A stretch of DNA of 64,000 bases from Mantis religiosa (taxonomy: Eukaryota > Arthropoda > Insecta > Mantodea > Mantidae). Position numbers and translations under genes: made by a program. The DNA lies in NCBI GenBank assembly GCA_030765055.1, contig CM060951.1, positions 54,654,470 through 54,718,469 on the forward strand, given 5' to 3'. Below the pieces are notes generated by a model. The model saw only the letters and a list, made by a program, of their open reading frames with translations. It was not told the DNA's origin and made no database searches. Shown piece by piece: positions 61,631 to 64,000 of this stretch. Numbering within the stretch: the first letter of the stretch is position 1; every line of letters begins with the position of its first letter.

Positions 61631-64000
61631 TTACACTTGACAATTTTCTATAGCATAATGTCCCCATGCTAATGTTGAAAATGAATTATTGGGAATGTAT
61701 CGTTTTGTATCGATACCACTTAAAGCTATCTTATTAGATTCAATGGTATCAACATCATGTTTATAACTTCTGAAACATGTCTGCATGCTTCGATGTATCG
61801 TGTCAGGATGTGTAATACATGAGAGATATTGTTCAAAGGTTATGAATCTCATCGAATCTTTTGTTACACCTTTTGATTTTTTAATCACTTCAGTATCATA
61901 TCGATAACAGTATAATTTCGATTTCAACCCTACATATTCAGTCATCACTCTACCGGCTAGCTCATCCTTGAATAATCCTGAAATTTTCTTATTTGCTAAC
62001 GGAATACCATACACATTATCCATTGGATAATTCGATGTATCGAATAAATGTATATTGGTTTTAATAAATTCATATATATCGCAGCTAGATTCAAAGAGAA
62101 AAGCATCCGTGTCCGTATAGATTAAAGTTACATCTTTCAAATTTTTCTTCAGAATTTCATAATAAAAATCATACATTTTATGTTTGGATAGATCCACGAT
62201 TGCTTGTCCTATGTATATTGGCTTATTCATCAATATTTCATCTCTGACCAATTCTATACCTATTAAATTTTCATCAAAAATCACGTACCTTATACATGTC
62301 TGTCGAGCTAACAATTTACGCGCTCGTTTCCAGCTGGTAGCTAAATGAAATGAATTATAACGTTTTACATTCTCTATAAATTTTCCATAAACACAATTAT
62401 TCATTAACTTCCATAGATTTTGACCAAATTTCGTCTTATCTTCAATACGTTTACGAGCGTTGAGTTCAATGTAAGGATTTATCCAGTTAGATTGTTTATA
62501 ACCTATTACTCTATGTATACGCGATGGAATCAAACCAAGTTTAACACATTGTTGAAAATTGAGATAATGTAATACGTATTTATTTTTATCATTCAATGTT
62601 GTTAGCAATTTTGTATACTTATCACCTGGCGCGATTTCATTCAAAGGGCATAATGGCAAATCATTTTGTATATCATGAAGTTCCTGTGGATATTTAAAGT
62701 CTACTTCCAACACATATCCCACGTCAGAATCACTTGTAATAGACATAAAATCTATTGATTTAATTTCAGCATCAGTTAGCCACCTTATATCAGTGTATGG
62801 TAAGCTATTATTTTCCATTGTATATCCATATAAAGAATTGCAGTCAACGTACATTAAATAATTAGTTGGTTGAGTGTTATCATAGCTAGTCATGTATCTG
62901 TTATTCGCCTTTGCATACTGTTTGGACACAGTGCAAATTCCACCTCGTATTCCTTTTTCGAAGAAATCTAGCATAGTCTTATCTGTTAATAATGAAATCT
63001 GTACACCAGTCGTTCTTAACATTGCATCATAGGCTAACCCGGGAAGTGTGTAATACTGACACGGGTCGAGTCCGTACAAACCGATACTTAATTCACGGAA
63101 GCGTTCAAACACGTCCGTTAGTATTAATGTATCGCACTTAAGATATATATTTAAATATTCACCCAGATTTTTAACATTGAATTCATTCCATACCGTTCTA
63201 GCATGACTATAATCCTCATCGCTTACATGATCAAACTGATGTTTGGATGGTAGACTATTCTCGTATAATTTTTCTATAGAATCCACATACGTGTACGGGA
63301 AGACACCTTTGCGTTTCATCAGTTGTCTATGCAAAGGATTCGTGTACATATTATTGGTGTAATGAAAATCATCTGCTTCTAACATATCCGAAAGGTTACT
63401 AAGTTTTGAATCCAAAAAACGATAGCTATCCAGAAATCTTAGATATATACTCATTCCATTCGAATTTGTATATCTTTTGCTAAAGGATAAGTAATTTTCA
63501 GAAGTTTGTGCAATACAGTTGATAGGTTCCGTATCGTAACCTAGTTTCTTTACTATGAAATGAGCATCGTATTTTGACAAGCAATGAAAGAATATTGGTA
63601 TGAATCCTGGCATTTTCCTATTTAAATTGCAGTGCTTATGAGCTGGGCCAACGTAACTTCCAGTCAAATGACAATGATAACGAACCTTTATGCACGAGTT
63701 AAGAAATTCACGTTTGCATATGTGACATCGTGTTGCATTTTGATATTCTAGCTCATCCACATCTCTCATACTTATTTCAATTTTATTAGCATCTATATTA
63801 ATGACCTGATTTGCAATTAACGTTAATTCTTTAAGAAAATTTTCAATTGCATATGGACCTTCAAATGATTTGAAACGTGTTAAATTTTTATCATAACTAC
63901 AGACCAAATGTAATGCAATTGCATACGCTTCATGTTTATGAATGGTACGTGTCCAACTTTTACTCGATACATCTTGACACGAATCTACCTTACGTAAGAT
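61631..64000 (-). CDS. POLB: Protein-primed family B DNA polymerase, 5' end beyond window
   Basis: At least 790 residues; the frame is still open at the window edge, so the N-terminus is missing. Motifs in order: a Cys/His-rich insertion (TRCHICKREF, YHCHLTGSYVGPAHKHCN) at about 63.73-63.62 kb; exonuclease region IFFHCLSKYDAHFIV; motif A MYVDCNSLYGYTMEN (about 62.86-62.82 kb); motif B KFGQNLWKLMNNCVYGKF (about 62.43-62.38 kb); motif C LIYTDTDAFLFE (about 62.12 kb); and KxY (GLKSKLYCY, about 61.92 kb). This is the polymerase that copies Polinton DNA by protein priming and is the family hallmark. Nothing visible is broken. Expressed leftward, convergent with the integrase block. Confidence 0.92.
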   Translation of the reverse strand: MLRKVDSCQDVSSKSWTRTIHKHEAYAIALHLVCSYDKNLTRFKSFEGPYAIENFLKELTLIANQVINIDANKIEISMRDVDELEYQNATRCHICKREFLNSCIKVRYHCHLTGSYVGPAHKHCNLNRKMPGFIPIFFHCLSKYDAHFIVKKLGYDTEPINCIAQTSENYLSFSKRYTNSNGMSIYLRFLDSYRFLDSKLSNLSDMLEADDFHYTNNMYTNPLHRQLMKRKGVFPYTYVDSIEKLYENSLPSKHQFDHVSDEDYSHARTVWNEFNVKNLGEYLNIYLKCDTLILTDVFERFRELSIGLYGLDPCQYYTLPGLAYDAMLRTTGVQISLLTDKTMLDFFEKGIRGGICTVSKQYAKANNRYMTSYDNTQPTNYLMYVDCNSLYGYTMENNSLPYTDIRWLTDAEIKSIDFMSITSDSDVGYVLEVDFKYPQELHDIQNDLPLCPLNEIAPGDKYTKLLTTLNDKNKYVLHYLNFQQCVKLGLIPSRIHRVIGYKQSNWINPYIELNARKRIEDKTKFGQNLWKLMNNCVYGKFIENVKRYNSFHLATSWKRARKLLARQTCIRYVIFDENLIGIELVRDEILMNKPIYIGQAIVDLSKHKMYDFYYEILKKNLKDVTLIYTDTDAFLFESSCDIYEFIKTNIHLFDTSNYPMDNVYGIPLANKKISGLFKDELAGRVMTEYVGLKSKLYCYRYDTEVIKKSKGVTKDSMRFITFEQYLSCITHPDTIHRSMQTCFRSYKHDVDTIESNKIALSGIDTKRYIPNNSFSTLAWGHYAIENCQV

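Larger units (their letters stand above)
51860..64000. mobile_element. Polinton/Maverick, partial (left end and most genes; right end outside window)
   Basis: Eleven adjoining genes, eight of which match the Polinton set: double-jelly-roll capsid, penton, adenovirus-type protease, PLA2-domain protein, A32-like ATPase, conserved upstream-of-integrase protein, integrase with chromodomain, and protein-primed polymerase B. No LTRs, tyrosine recombinase or host genes interrupt it. More than 12 kb is visible, and intact elements of this class are usually 14-20 kb. The left limit given here is where 'CATGTATGAATATCGAGT' repeats begin; the true terminus could be a few hundred bases either way. Confidence 0.9.

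Overview
The window looks like repeat-dense intergenic DNA from a large animal genome, most likely an insect. The evidence is AT-rich sequence, many decayed mariner/Tc1, PIF/Harbinger and non-LTR elements, tRNA-derived SINEs scattered on both strands, spliceosomal introns in one gene, and no bacterial gene organisation. The SINE and element mix suggests a cockroach or termite (Blattodea), but that is an inference; only 'insect' is reasonably safe. I found no convincing host protein-coding gene and no functional rRNA or tRNA gene.

Positions 1-51,700 are a graveyard of mobile elements: five mariner/Tc1-type elements recognised by paired inverted termini or by transposase motifs (1.5-2.8, 22.0-23.3, 24.3-25.6, 31.0-32.4 and 49.0-50.2 kb), a Tc1-like relic (50.3-51.3 kb), IS630/Tc1-like relics (9.6-10.5 and 29.2-29.5 kb), a PIF/Harbinger element (18.6-20.0 kb), several 5'-truncated or internally deleted LINEs (5.5-6.9, 10.6-11.4, 11.7-12.5, 14.5-15.0 and 28.3-29.2 kb), two SINE families (A and B), a 53-bp satellite with a 13-unit higher-order period (40.9-42.5 kb), and an inverted-repeat element holding nine in-frame 51-codon copies of a transposase segment (34.2-36.1 kb).

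From roughly 51.8 kb to the end lies most of a Polinton/Maverick, a large virus-like DNA transposon. Left to right it carries a repeat-rich end, a three-exon gene of unknown function, a small protein with a faint PC4-like segment, a double-jelly-roll major capsid protein, a penton/minor capsid protein, a broken adenovirus-type cysteine protease, a phospholipase-A2-domain virion protein, an A32-like packaging ATPase, a coiled-coil fibre-like protein, a conserved Polinton protein of unknown function, a retroviral-type integrase with a C-terminal chromodomain, and protein-primed DNA polymerase B, which runs off the window. Structural genes (capsid, penton, protease, PLA2) form one leftward block. 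ATPase, fibre, conserved protein and integrase form a rightward block, and the polymerase points back towards it. The right end, including the second terminal inverted repeat, lies outside the window.

The Polinton copy is partly decayed: fibre and integrase each carry one in-frame TGA, and the protease carries a TAG and a frameshift. Capsid, penton, PLA2, ATPase, the conserved protein and the visible polymerase are open. So this is probably an endogenous copy, recently but no longer fully functional, although assembly errors cannot be excluded from sequence alone.
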